A DNA stretch of 60,000 nt from Adiantum capillus-veneris (taxonomy: Eukaryota > Streptophyta > Polypodiopsida > Polypodiales > Pteridaceae), in assembly GCA_014529385.2 (NCBI GenBank), contig CM043956.1, forward strand, positions 89,525,221-89,585,220. Direction: 5' to 3'. The notes under the pieces are model-generated. The model was given only the letters and a program-made list of their open reading frames with translations. It searched no databases and was not told where the DNA came from. The translations under genes were made by a program, and so were the position numbers. This document shows positions 22,899 to 33,751 of this stretch, one piece after another (within the stretch, counting starts at the first letter, position 1; each line of letters opens with the position of its first letter).

Positions 22899-24958
22899 GC
22901 TGGGAGATTTGTGTTCGGAAGCTCAGCCGGGAAGGCACGAGGCCTCTAGCTGTGAGAGGTGTGAGGAAGAGAGTTGCAAAAGACACAATTAATGGGGACA
23001 AAGCTTAAAACGGACAGCTTGAACCAGATTCTAAAGCTTGAAAACCCTAAACAAATAATTAGCAGTACCCCTCTTTAACCAAATGTTAACGGAGGAGTTT
23101 ATGCTCCTTACATGGGTTAACCTCCCTTAATCCAGGTGCTAATTAATAAAATCAAACTTCAGTAATGATGATAATGTCTAGTCCCATAATAGCAATACCA
23201 AATATGATCCTTTGCCTTGATTGGTCTGCCAAACTTGCCTTGATCTTCTTTGTTTTCTCCCCTGCTACTTCAAGGTCAAGACAAAACTAGAGTAAATGGT
23301 TATGGCTTAATTTGAGTGGGCTATGGAGTTTATCTTCGGCTTCAAATGGGCTTAGGAGGGTTTGATTAGAAATTTGGCTTATGAGGATTTGATCACAATG
23401 GTTTAGAAAGGTTTGGATTAGAGCGGCTTAGGAGTTTAGATTAGAGATGACTTAGGAGTTTAGCTTAGAGATGGCTTAGGATTATGGCGTAGGAGTTTCA
23501 GCTTGTATGAGTGAGAAGAAGAGAGGATTAGAATAGATCGAGGAGGTTTAGATTAGGATTAAGTGGTTTATGATGCTTGGTTAAAAAAAAGCTTAGGATT
23601 ATCATGCTAAGGAGTACCAAGAAGAGCCCCAAAGAGCCGCTCCCTCCCTTCTTTTATAGTAGCCCTTTTGCAAGTTTGCATGCTTAAGTTCCTCTTCTAT
23701 TTTTGGCCAACCCATTAGCGATATCGCTAATGGGCACAGCCTTGATGACATGGCAGTGGAAGAAAAGACGCGTGCAAAAGCCGGCCACAATGGTTCCGAA
23801 TCAGTTTTCCTTGAGCTCCTGAGCATTTTTCGTCACATGGTCGTCGGCGTCCGAGTTAATCCCTGCTCGTTACAATCTCTTCTTCTTCCTTGCGGTGTGC
23901 TGCCTTCTACTCGCCATCTCCTTGCTTTTTGGTTCACACCTTTTTGCTTCGCACCCTATTAAAATTAGGGTAGCCCTTTTCCATGAGGGCGGTCACACCT
24001 TGTAGGTCACGAGCGGGCGTCTGTTTGCTTTGGATTGGGTGGTGATGCTTAGGTGCAAGCATAAAAGAATGCATTTAGAGAAAAAACCTTCCCTTCGCAT
24101 TCGGGAAGGCATGTCAAGCTGTTACTGTGCACACACCATTCAGCTTACATGTCTGTCCAGGCATTATATATAAAAAAATGTTTTCGTATCGGCCCATATT
24201 TGGCATACATCTCCATGAAGCATGTCTTGGCAGTGCCTTTCATAAAAACACCACATTTGGCATAAATACCGATCAAAGCATTGCCGAGTTTTGGCATACA
24301 TCCCGGCTAACCTCAATAAACCATATCTCCGCATTCTGGATCCCGATTGACACGCTGTCAACTCTTCTTTACTCCATTCTTCACACTCCTCCCATAAGAA
24401 AATTCTTTACGCCCAGTACCCAGCTAAAGCTAAAAAATTATTAGATGAACAACTGATCGAGGCGACCAAAGTGGTACGGAATTGGCCCTCGGTGAAACTG
24501 AAACTGGCCATATCTTGACAACAGAAACCCCGATAGACGAATTCAAAAAACCGACATGCTCCTGGAAGTGAGAACTTTAGTCCCATGCATTTATATCATC
24601 TCTGACCATTTATCAGCAGCTACCCAATCCGGTACGGATCTGCTACCGACTCAACTTCAAACCGACATAACTTCCTATCTGTAGCTCCAATCGACGAGCC
24701 GTAAAGACAAGCCTGTAGAGCACTTCAAGTACTTCACCTTTGATAAATAAAATCCCAGCTATGACCACTTCAAGCATACTCACTGTTAGCATTACCTGGA
24801 CATCTTTTGACCCTTAGAGTCGCATATGGCATACTTTTAACTTAAAATTGTCTTGTTAGCAAGCCCTTATTACTGTTGAATAATCATGTAGGATTCAAAT
24901 AAAGCTGATTGGCATCCCTTTGCTCATTTTCTAGTCATGGAAGCGGAGCTGCACGACA
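22899..24958 (-). repeat. LTR 2 of the tandem LTR array
   Basis: A 2,060-bp copy. It starts TGCTGGGAG (one base order differs from TGTCGGGAG in the other copies) and ends GCACGACA. A minus-strand TATAAAAG box lies at 23,651-23,658. It acts as 5' LTR of the unit to its left and is followed on its right by a polypurine tract, so it is shared by two units. Confidence 0.8.
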
Positions 24959-26529
24959 TCCACCCCCTCTAAACCTGCACAGCCTCCGGTTTGTGCCAAC
25001 CTGTCTTCAAGCTGCATCTACTATAAACACCTTAAGCTCCTTGTCATCAAGCTCACGTAATTGGTAAGTAAATGTAAAAAAAAATAAGTCTTAAATTATA
25101 TCATCAATAGTCTAGCTCATTTATCTGGTAGCTGTCCCATCACAAATCTTTGAACTATAGTGGTAGTATCTCCAGAGCATTCAATTATGAAAAATCTATT
25201 TAATGAACCCCGCCAGACTCAAGTGCTCTAGTTACTTATGCACATGGCTTGACCATCAGGCTCGCTTTAGGGAACCTTGTCAAGCTCAAGTATGCCTTAC
25301 TCTGTCTACACACGGAATGGTCGTCAAGTCCTTTACGTCATGTTTTGGTAGCATAACCAACTCAAAAGATATGAAGATACTTTGTTAATTGTCCAAAGAT
25401 GACAACTGGAAGCTAGCCATGTAAGCTTATTGATCATATAACCAAAAAAAATCTTCTGGCTTAGCATAAATCCAAAAACAAAACTTAGTGCCAAGTAACC
25501 TGCTACAAGAAAATAATTCATATCCTTGAATCTGCAAGTCGCCCTTCAATAGCCCCAGGATCAAATGGAATCATAAGAAATTGCCCCAATAGTGGAGAAA
25601 CATAATATCCACATGAGCAAACATTTCTTGTATCGATCAACTTCAAGCATTTCTGCTCCAAATATGCTATTCCTGGATCTAGCAGAAAGAAACCACAATA
25701 TATACCCAAAAATATCCATCCATAGTGAACATGTTTTTGAAGATCTTTTGAATCTCCTGGATCGAATACCATTAAGATCACATAGCATTGATGGGATCTG
25801 CAATATACTAGAGCTTCGCCTAAAGCATACTGCAACACCACATCTCATAAACTTTTGGTAACTTAAGGTTGTTAACACAAAGAATTAAAGAATTCTGACT
25901 CCCTTTTACTGGTAGCCAGGACATCACAAGAATTATTAGGAATAGTATCCAAATCCAGCCACATTTGGCACATTGTCCAAAGAAATGAAAACCATGTGCA
26001 CTTTATACAGTATCAAGGATGATTTAGCATCATCACCCCCTCTAGTTTCATAGCCATTACGAAAAACTTTAGGACTTTTTGGAGATGTATCATCAGAGAT
26101 ATTTTTACCTAGTTTTTGAGTTTGATAATGTAAAATAGCTTTATCCTGTAGATCTTCATCCATAGCATCCTTGGGAAAATCAGCCTTGGAAGTCTCGACA
26201 TTCATCAAAGCTATAGGAGTTGGCTCCTCTTGCAGCTTGTATATAAGCAAAGCTATAAAAAGCATCCCATGCCAAGGTCAGTAGATTGTAAAATTTTTGT
26301 TGTACAGTCTAGCTCTTCACTAGAACCATTATTCGAGGTAACTTCCATCCGCGCAATCTTTGAAAAAAAATCATATATTTGTGTTTCAACATTAAATTCA
26401 TTATTTACCTTTGCTAGGTTGCTCAAAATATTGTCCTTTGAAGTTGAATCTGCTACTTCCGAAGCTGTATTTGCCTTGGCTTTACTTCTTGCAGAAATAT
26501 AATCCCAAAATTGATCATAATTAATGAAT
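24959..26529 (-). mobile_element. Internal region 2, deleted copy
   Basis: Near-identical to the other internal regions but with two losses. About 430 bp is missing at about 26,262, where GCTATAAAAAGCATCCC joins two distant parts. The 3' half of the gag-like frame, the primer-binding site and the start of the next LTR are missing at about 26,524-26,530, where the sequence jumps straight into mid-LTR (CGGCGTCCGAG). Confidence 0.7.
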
Positions 26530-27642
26530 CGGCGTCCGAGTTAATCCCTGCTCGTTACAATCTCTTCTTCTTCCTTGCAGTGTGCTGCCTTCTACTCGCC
26601 ATCTCCTTGCTTTTTGGTTCACACCTTTTTGCTTCGCACCCTATTAAAATTAGGGTGGCCCTTTTCCATGAGGGCGGTCACACCTTGTAGGTCACGAGCG
26701 GGCGTCCGTTTGCATTGGATTGGGTGGTGATGCTTAGGTGCAAGCATAAAAGAATGCATTTAGAGAAAAAACCTTCCCTTCGCATTCGGCAAGGCATGTC
26801 AAGCTGTTACTGTGCACACACCATTCAGCTTACATGTCTGTCCAGGCATTATATATAAAAAAATGTTTTCGTATCGGCCCATATTTGGCATACATCTCCA
26901 TGAAGCATGTCTTGGCAGTGCCTTTCATAAAAACACCACATTTGGCATAAATACCGATCAAAGCATTGCCGAGTTTTGGCATACATCCCGGCTAACCTCA
27001 ATAAACCATATCTCCGCATTCTGGATCTCGATTGACACGCTGTCAACTCTTCTTGACTCCATTCTTCACACTCCTCCCATAAGAAAATTCTTTACGCCCA
27101 GTACCCAGCTAAAGCTAAAAATTATTAGATGAACAACTGATCGAGGCGACCAGAGTGGTACGGAATTGGCCCTCGGTGAAACTGAAACTGGCCATATCTT
27201 GACAACAGAAACCCCGATAGACGAATTCAAAAAACTGACATGCTCCTGGAAGTGAGCACTTTAGTCCCATGCATTTATATCATCTCTGACCATTTATCAG
27301 CAGCTACCCAATCCGGTACAGATCTGCTACCGACTCAACTTCAAACTGACATAACTTCCTATCTGTAGCTCCAATTGACGAGCCGTAAAGACAAGCCTGT
27401 AGAGCATTTCAAGTACTTCACCTTTGATAAATAAAATCCCAGCTATGACCACTTCAAGCATACTCACTGTTAGCATTACCTGGACATCTTTTGACCCTTA
27501 GAGTCGCATATGGCATACTTTTAACTTAAAATTGTCTTGTTAGCAAGCCCTTATTACTGTTGAATAATCATGTAGGATTCAAATAAAACTGATTGGCATC
27601 CCTTTGCTCATTTTCTTGTCATGGAAGCGGAGCTGCACGACA
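26530..27642 (-). repeat. LTR 3, truncated
   Basis: Starts inside the LTR at CGGCGTCCGAG and runs to the normal end GCACGACA. It lacks the first 900-odd bases of the plus-strand LTR, including the TATA region. Confidence 0.8.
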
Positions 27643-30187
27643 TCCACCCCCTCTGAACCTGCACAGCCTCCGGTTTGTGCCAACCTGTCTTCAAGCTGCA
27701 TCTACTATAAACACCTTAAGCTCCTTGTCATCAAGCTCACGTAATTGGTAAGTACATGTAAAAAAAAATAAGTCTTAAATTATATCATCAATAGTCTAGC
27801 TCATTTATCTGGTAGCTGTCCCATCACAAATCTTTGAACTATAGTGGTAGTATCTCCAGAGCATTCAATTATGAAAAATCTATTTAATGAACCCCGCCAG
27901 ACTCAAGTGCTCTAGTTACTTATGCACATGGCTTGACCATCAGGCTCGCTCTAGGGAACCTTGTCAAGCTCAAGTATGCCTTACTCTGTCTACACACGGA
28001 ATGGTCATCAAGTCATTTACGTCATGTTTTGGTAGCATAACCAACTCAAAAGATATGAAGATACTTTGTTAATTGTCCAAAGATGACAACTGGAAGCTAG
28101 CCATGTAAGCTTATTGATCATATAACCCAAAAAAATCTTCTGGCTTAGCATAAATCCAAAAACAAAACTTAGTGCCAAGTAACCTGCTACAAGAAAATAA
28201 TTCATATCCTTGAATCTGCATGTCGCCCTTCAATAGCCCCAGGATCGAATAGGATCATAAGAAATTGCCCCAATAGTGGAGCAGCATAATATCCACATGA
28301 GCAAACATTTCTTGTATCGATCAACTTCAAGCATTTCTACTCCAAATATGCTATTCCTGGATCTAGCAGAAAGAAACCACAATATATAGCCAAAAATATC
28401 CATCGATAGTGAACATGTTTTTGAAGATCTTTTGAATCTCCTGGATCGAATACCATTAAGATCACATAGCATTGATGGGATCTGCAATATACTAGAGCTT
28501 CGCCTAAAGCATAGTGCAACACCACATCTCATAAACTTTTGGTAACTTAAGGTTGTTACCACAAAGAATTAAAGAATTTTGACTCCCTTTTACTGGTAGC
28601 CAGGACATCAGAAGAATTATTAGGAATAGTATCCAAATCCATCCACATTTGTCACATTGTCCAAAGAAATGAAAAACCCTATGCACTTTATACAGTATCA
28701 AGGATGATTTAGCATCATCACCCCCTCTAGCTTCATAGCCATCACGAAAAACTTCAAGACTTTTTGGAGATGTATCATCAAAGAGATTTTTACCTAGTTT
28801 TTGAGTTTGATAATGTAAAATAGCTTTATCCTGAAGATCTTCATCCATAGCATCCTTGGGAAAATCAGCCTTGGAAGTCTCAACATTCATCAAAGCTATA
28901 GGAGTTGGCTCCTCTTGTAGCTTGTATATAAGCATAGCTGTAAAATCCATGTCAAGATCCTGTTCACAATCAGCATGATCTAGGAAATCTTGAGACTCAT
29001 CAATATCGTCCTATGCTTCCTCATCTACATCCATGCTACTTAACAAGCCATTTTAACTTTGTAAAGGTTCATCTGGCACCCCCTCTGAAGGGGTACATGC
29101 ATCCCATACTGTTATAACCTTCTCCTTCAGATTGGGCCAAAAAACCATCAATTATGGAATCTTCTTCTTTGATAATTGAATCAGCAAGCATATTGCTAGG
29201 AGCAACCAAAGGCTCATTGGCATTATCAGGCTCATCATGTGTTAGTTCCACAATGTTGGCCACTTCATCAGCTATTGTGTATATAATAGATTTATTTATG
29301 CAATCATCTGTAGTAAACCTGTTGCCTTGCTCAACTATAGTGCTGATAAATCCATTAGAAACTTGTAATGGCTCATCTTCTTGATAGACTATTTGAAAGC
29401 ATCCCATACCAAGGTCAGTAGCTTGTAAAATTTTTGTTGTACAGTCTAACTATTCACTAGAACCATTATTCGAGGTAACTTCCATGCGCGCAATCTTTGA
29501 AAAAAAATCATATATTTGTGTTTCAACATTAAATTCATTATTTACCTTTGCTAGGTTGCTCAAAATATGGTCCTTTGAAGTTGAATCTGCTACTTCCGAA
29601 GCTGTATTTTCCTTGACTTTATTTCTTGCAAAAATATGATCCCAAAATTGATCATAATTAAGGAATTGCATATGATTTCCTTCTTCTTTATAGAAAACAA
29701 TCATGCTTCATTCGTTAATCTCCGTCATTTCCAACTTGATAATCTTTGATCTTTCATGAACAAACCCATCTGCAAAATAGTCCCACTGTGTGGGATATGT
29801 TTCCGCCAGTTCTCGAACCTTATCTTTAAACTCCGAGGTTACCACTTCTTCAAAAGCCAAAATCATCCGATCTTCTGGAATTCCTTGGCTCTTCCTCTCT
29901 GCTTTATAGCATGTAAGGAGTCCATCTGGATTATGTCCTTGAAACATTCCACACTGCTCATGTATGGCGTCAAGTTCCATCTCCGCTGCATCATCAATAT
30001 TCTTTTTTATCTTCATAGCTTTTACTTCTTGCAAACATCCCTGAACTAGGCCCAACATTTTTGGCAGATCTGCTAGATTTTTATCCAATCTATTGAAATT
30101 GTAATCTTCAATAAACTGCATTAACTCTGCTAGAATCTCCATCTTTAGCTCCCACCCCAGCTCGTTTCACATTGGGTTCACCAAGAA
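27643..30187 (-). mobile_element. Internal region 3 of LARD-like element
   Basis: A complete 2.5-kb internal region between LTR 3 and LTR 4. On the minus strand the junction after LTR 4 reads TTCTTGGTGAACCCAATG, a likely primer-binding site. The polypurine tract before LTR 3 is GAGGGGGTGGA. It holds the best-preserved gag-like frame. Confidence 0.7.
29069..30142 (-). pseudogene. Gag-like protein of LARD element, best copy
   Basis: A single minus-strand frame of about 357 codons, open except for two internal stops (about 29,705 and 29,450). The second is a Glu codon in copy 1, so it is a recent point mutation. The first is a TGA after EMTEINE that is also present in copy 1, so it predates the duplication or is a real stop. 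The N-terminal third has MEILAELMQFIEDYNFNRLD. Residues about 85-130 contain PEDRMILAFEEVVTSEFKDK, AETYP and QWDYFADGFVHE, resembling a Gag capsid C-terminal region. The last third is acidic. No enzyme motif is present. Role as Gag is inferred from its position after the primer site and this weak resemblance. Confidence 0.5.
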
Positions 30188-31544
30188 TGTCGGGAGATTT
30201 GTGTTCGGAAGCTGAGCCGGGAAGGCACGGGGCCTCTAGGTGTGACAGGTGCGAGGAAGAGAGTTACAAAAGACACAATTAATGGAGACAAAGCTTAAAA
30301 CGAACAGCTTGAACCAGATTCTAAAGCTTGAAAACCCTAAACAAATAATTAGCAGTACCCCTCTTTAACCAAATGTTAACGGAGGAGTTTATGCTCCTTA
30401 CATGGGTTAACCTCCCTTAATCCAGGTGCTAATTAATAAAATCAAACTTCAGTAATGATGATAATGTCTAGTCCCATAATAGCAATACCAAATATGATCC
30501 TTTGCCTTGATTGGTCTGCCAAACTTGCCTTGATCTTCTTTGTTTTCTCCCCTGCTACTTCAAGGTCAAGACAAAACTAGAGTAAATGGTTATGGCTTAA
30601 TTTGAGTGGGCTATGGAGTTTATCTTCGGCTTCAAATGGGCTTAGGAGGGTTTGATTAGAAATTTGGCTTATGAGGATTTGATCACAATGGTTTAGAAAG
30701 GTTTGGATTAGAGCGGCTTAGGAGTTTAGATTAGAGATGACTTAGGAGTTTAGCTTAGAGATGGCTTAGGATTATGGCGTAGGAGTTTCAGCTTGTATGA
30801 GTGAGAAGAAGAGAGGATTAGAATAGATCGAGGAGGTTTAGATTAGGATTAAGTGGTTTATGATGCTTGGTTAAAAAAAAGCTTAGGATTATCATGCTAA
30901 GGAGTACCAAGAAGAGCCCCAAAGAGCCGCTCCCTCCCTTCTTTTATAGTAGCCCTTTTGCAAGTTTGCATGCTTAAGTTCCTCTTCTATTTTTGGCCAA
31001 CCCATTAGCGATATCGCTAATGGGTACAGCCTTGATGACATGGCAGTGGAAGAAAAGACGCGCGCAAAAGCCGGCCACAATGGTTCCGAATCAGTTTTCC
31101 TTGAGCTCCTGAGCATTTTTCGTCACATGGTCGTCGGCGTCCGAGTTAATCCCTGCTCGTTACAATCTCTTCTTCTTCCTTGCGGTGTGCTGCCTTCTAC
31201 TCGCCATCTCCTTGCTTTTTGGTTCACACCTTTTTGCTTCGCACCCTATTAAAATTAGGGTGGCCCTTTTCCATGAGGGCGGTCACGAGCGGGCGTCCGT
31301 TTGCATTGGATTGGGTGGTGATTCTTAGGTGCAAGCATAAAAGAATGCATTTAGAGAAAAAACCTTCCCTTCGCATCCGACAAGGCATGTCAAGCTGTTA
31401 TTGTGCACACACCATTCAGCTTACATGTCTGTCAAGGCATTATATATAAAAAAATGTTTTTGTATCAGCCCACATTTGGCATACATCTCCACTAAAGCAT
31501 GTCCTGGCAGTGCCTTTCACTACAAGAGGTTGTGTGCTCTTGTG

Positions 31545-31801
31545 ACGCTCTTAGCGACGGAAATACACTGGGTTTTTATACCCCCCGGCGTCGCTATAAC
31601 CGTCGCTAAAAGCGTCGCTACGAGAGCGTCGCTATCTGCGTCGATATAGGCGTCGATATAGGCGTCGCTATGAGCGTCGCTATATAGCGACGCTCATAGC
31701 GACGCCTATAGCGACGCAGATAGCGACGCTCTCACAGAAGAGTATAGCGACGCATATAGCGACGCTACAGAGCCATAAATAGCGACGCTTATAGCGACGC
31801 C
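31545..31801. repeat. Left subterminal repeat array of the CACTA element
   Basis: A cluster of more than fifteen GCGTCGCTAT/ATAGCGACGC-like motifs. The centre at about 31,680 (GCGTCGCTATATAGCGACGC) is the axis of a long palindrome. Arms from GAGAGCGTCGC at 31,623 match CTCTC near 31,733, apart from one extra 12-bp unit in the left arm. In En/Spm such repeats bind TnpA. Confidence 0.85.
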
Positions 31802-32165
31802 TGAGAGAATATTTTTTTGGTGGCAGGACATTGAATGCCCTGCCACCCATCAACCATATTGTACTTGATTCACTTTTTAAAAAAAGTGCAAAGGTAAATA
31901 ATAGACCCAAAATAGTCACCCACAAGACGCATTGTTTGCAAAATTGACAATTATACACATCATAGACAAACTGAATTGATTGGCAAATGTAATAATGACA
32001 ATTGTACAACATCATAGGCATAAAGAATTGATTGGCAAAAGAAATTGCGGTGACAAATGTAATAATATACATGGTTCAAAAAGACGTATAAAATCCGTCT
32101 CATGATACATAAGCTATGAGAAACCCTAAACTAATGCTATCTAGCTACGGCTAAACTGACGTCGT

Positions 32166-33479
32166 TTAATCAGACGTCTTATCGCGTCCAAGCGGCGTAT
32201 CTGTTGGATTCTGCAAAAAAAGACAATAAGACAGTTTTCAGTAAATATAAACATATAACGACATTTATAAAACAATACAAAAAATAAAAAAGAGTAAACC
32301 CTAATACTAACCATGCCGCCGCGAGAACTGAGAATGTCCATCAGGGCGTTTAAGCCCTTCCTGCCTGCGTACTCGCGCTCGTACGGTGTGGGATCACGTC
32401 CTGTCATCGACCACTGTCAAAACATACAAAGATTTCATTATGTTAGAACTAAAAAACTCATAAACCCTAAACTATCGAACATGCATAAAGAGCAATGTGA
32501 AAAGACTTACAAAATCGGCCTCAAATGATGCCCATCCACCGCTCCCCAAGTGGTGCGAGCTCCCTGTCTCTACTCGCGCTCTGGCTGCATCCTTTTGTTG
32601 CTTCCACTTGTCGGGATTCTCGCGCGCTGCTTTCTTCGCATTCTTCCAATCTTCTTTGGCCAGCCAATCTGGCCTATTCCACCCATTCTTGATTGCTTTT
32701 TGCACTTCGGAACGCTTGTGTTTGCAGTATTCGCGCATTCGAATCTTCATCAGGTCTTCATTGAAGCGCTGATCCCGTGTTGGAACGGGAAACTCATCAT
32801 GAAGTATGCTGATGACTCTGTTTTTTAAATCACTTGGTACTTCACTCCATTTGTTTAGTATATAGTGTCTAAACAGCTGAGAGCAAAGACCACGCATGCG
32901 CGAGATCACCTTCTTGCCGTCATCATCCATGATGATGCCGCCGCTGATGTCGACGGAGTAAGGCAAGCCCTCTGGCCGGTGACGCGTGAACCTGGGTGTC
33001 CCGGCAGGGGTCTCTAGCGGCGTGTCGATGGGGGTACGGACGTCAGGTGTCTCCATCGGCGTCTGGGCACCGAAGCGAGGAGTGTCGAGTGGGGTGGCTC
33101 CTGGCGGAGTAGGTAGAGGTGTGTAGCTTCTAGGAACAGTCAGCCGTGCAAAACCTGGCGTAGACGGCGATGCTGTGGCTGGTGTGGGGGCGGGCAAAGA
33201 AGGGGAGGATAAAGAGCCTCGTCGAACACGAGGCGGTGTGGAGGCATCGGTGGCGGAATCCCCACAACAACCGCCACCGCCACCACTAGAGCGCCGGTGT
33301 CTAGACGAGTGTGACGCTCGTCTCGTCGATGCCGAAGCTTCGGAGCGCGCCGAATGCTCCGAAAGAGAGGGAGATGCGGATGGTGTAGGAACGCGCGATG
33401 ATGCGCCAGAGCGATGACGCTCCACGTACCACTGTCTCTGCTGCGGTGACAAAGAAGAAAGAAACTCCTCATCATCCAT
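32166..33479 (-). CDS. TnpA-like protein of the CACTA element
   Basis: A predicted three-exon gene on the minus strand: 32,511-33,479, 32,312-32,413 and 32,166-32,210, with GT-AG introns in phase, giving about 371 residues. The start chosen is MDDEEFLSSLSPQQRQWYVE, because the longer frame upstream is low quality. Residues 25-75 are Ser/Arg-rich with a poly-Gly stretch. Residues about 80-165 are Pro/Thr-rich, with repeated TPxxTP units (for example TPLDTPRFG, TPIDTPLETP). The C-terminal half (about 185-310) resembles the plant transposase (Ptta/En/Spm) region, including RMRGLCSQLFRHYILNKWSE and SEVQKAIKNGWNRPDW. Exon 2 has GRDPTPYEREYAGRKG. In En/Spm the second protein binds subterminal repeats and helps excision; that role here is inference. 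No stop interrupts it. Confidence 0.75.
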
Positions 33480-33751
33480 ACCTGCATTAAACACACGAAT
33501 ATTTAAACTCCTTATTGAATGAATAGAGTAGACAATGACGCAAAGACCATTAAATACAATGACGTAATGACGCATATAAATACAATGACGCAATGAATCG
33601 AGTGATAGAAGAGGCAAGTCGAAAACTCAGAATTTTCAATCAAAAGATGTGAGCGCGAGTAGAAAAGAGCGTTACACACCATGGAAGCTACTTAGAGAGC
33701 TAGAGCTTTTACAGCACGGAGCAAAATTGTTCAAATACAATATTTGTGGCT

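Noticed and set aside
31545-31801. Possible CRISPR-like array from regularly repeated GCGTCGCTAT units
   Set aside because: The units are short, abut each other in both orientations, have no unique spacers, and sit exactly at the end of a CACTA element, where subterminal repeats are expected.
33140-33496. Overlapping frames on both strands opposite the TnpA-like exon
   Set aside because: They are shadows of the GC-rich first exon of the TnpA-like gene in other frames.
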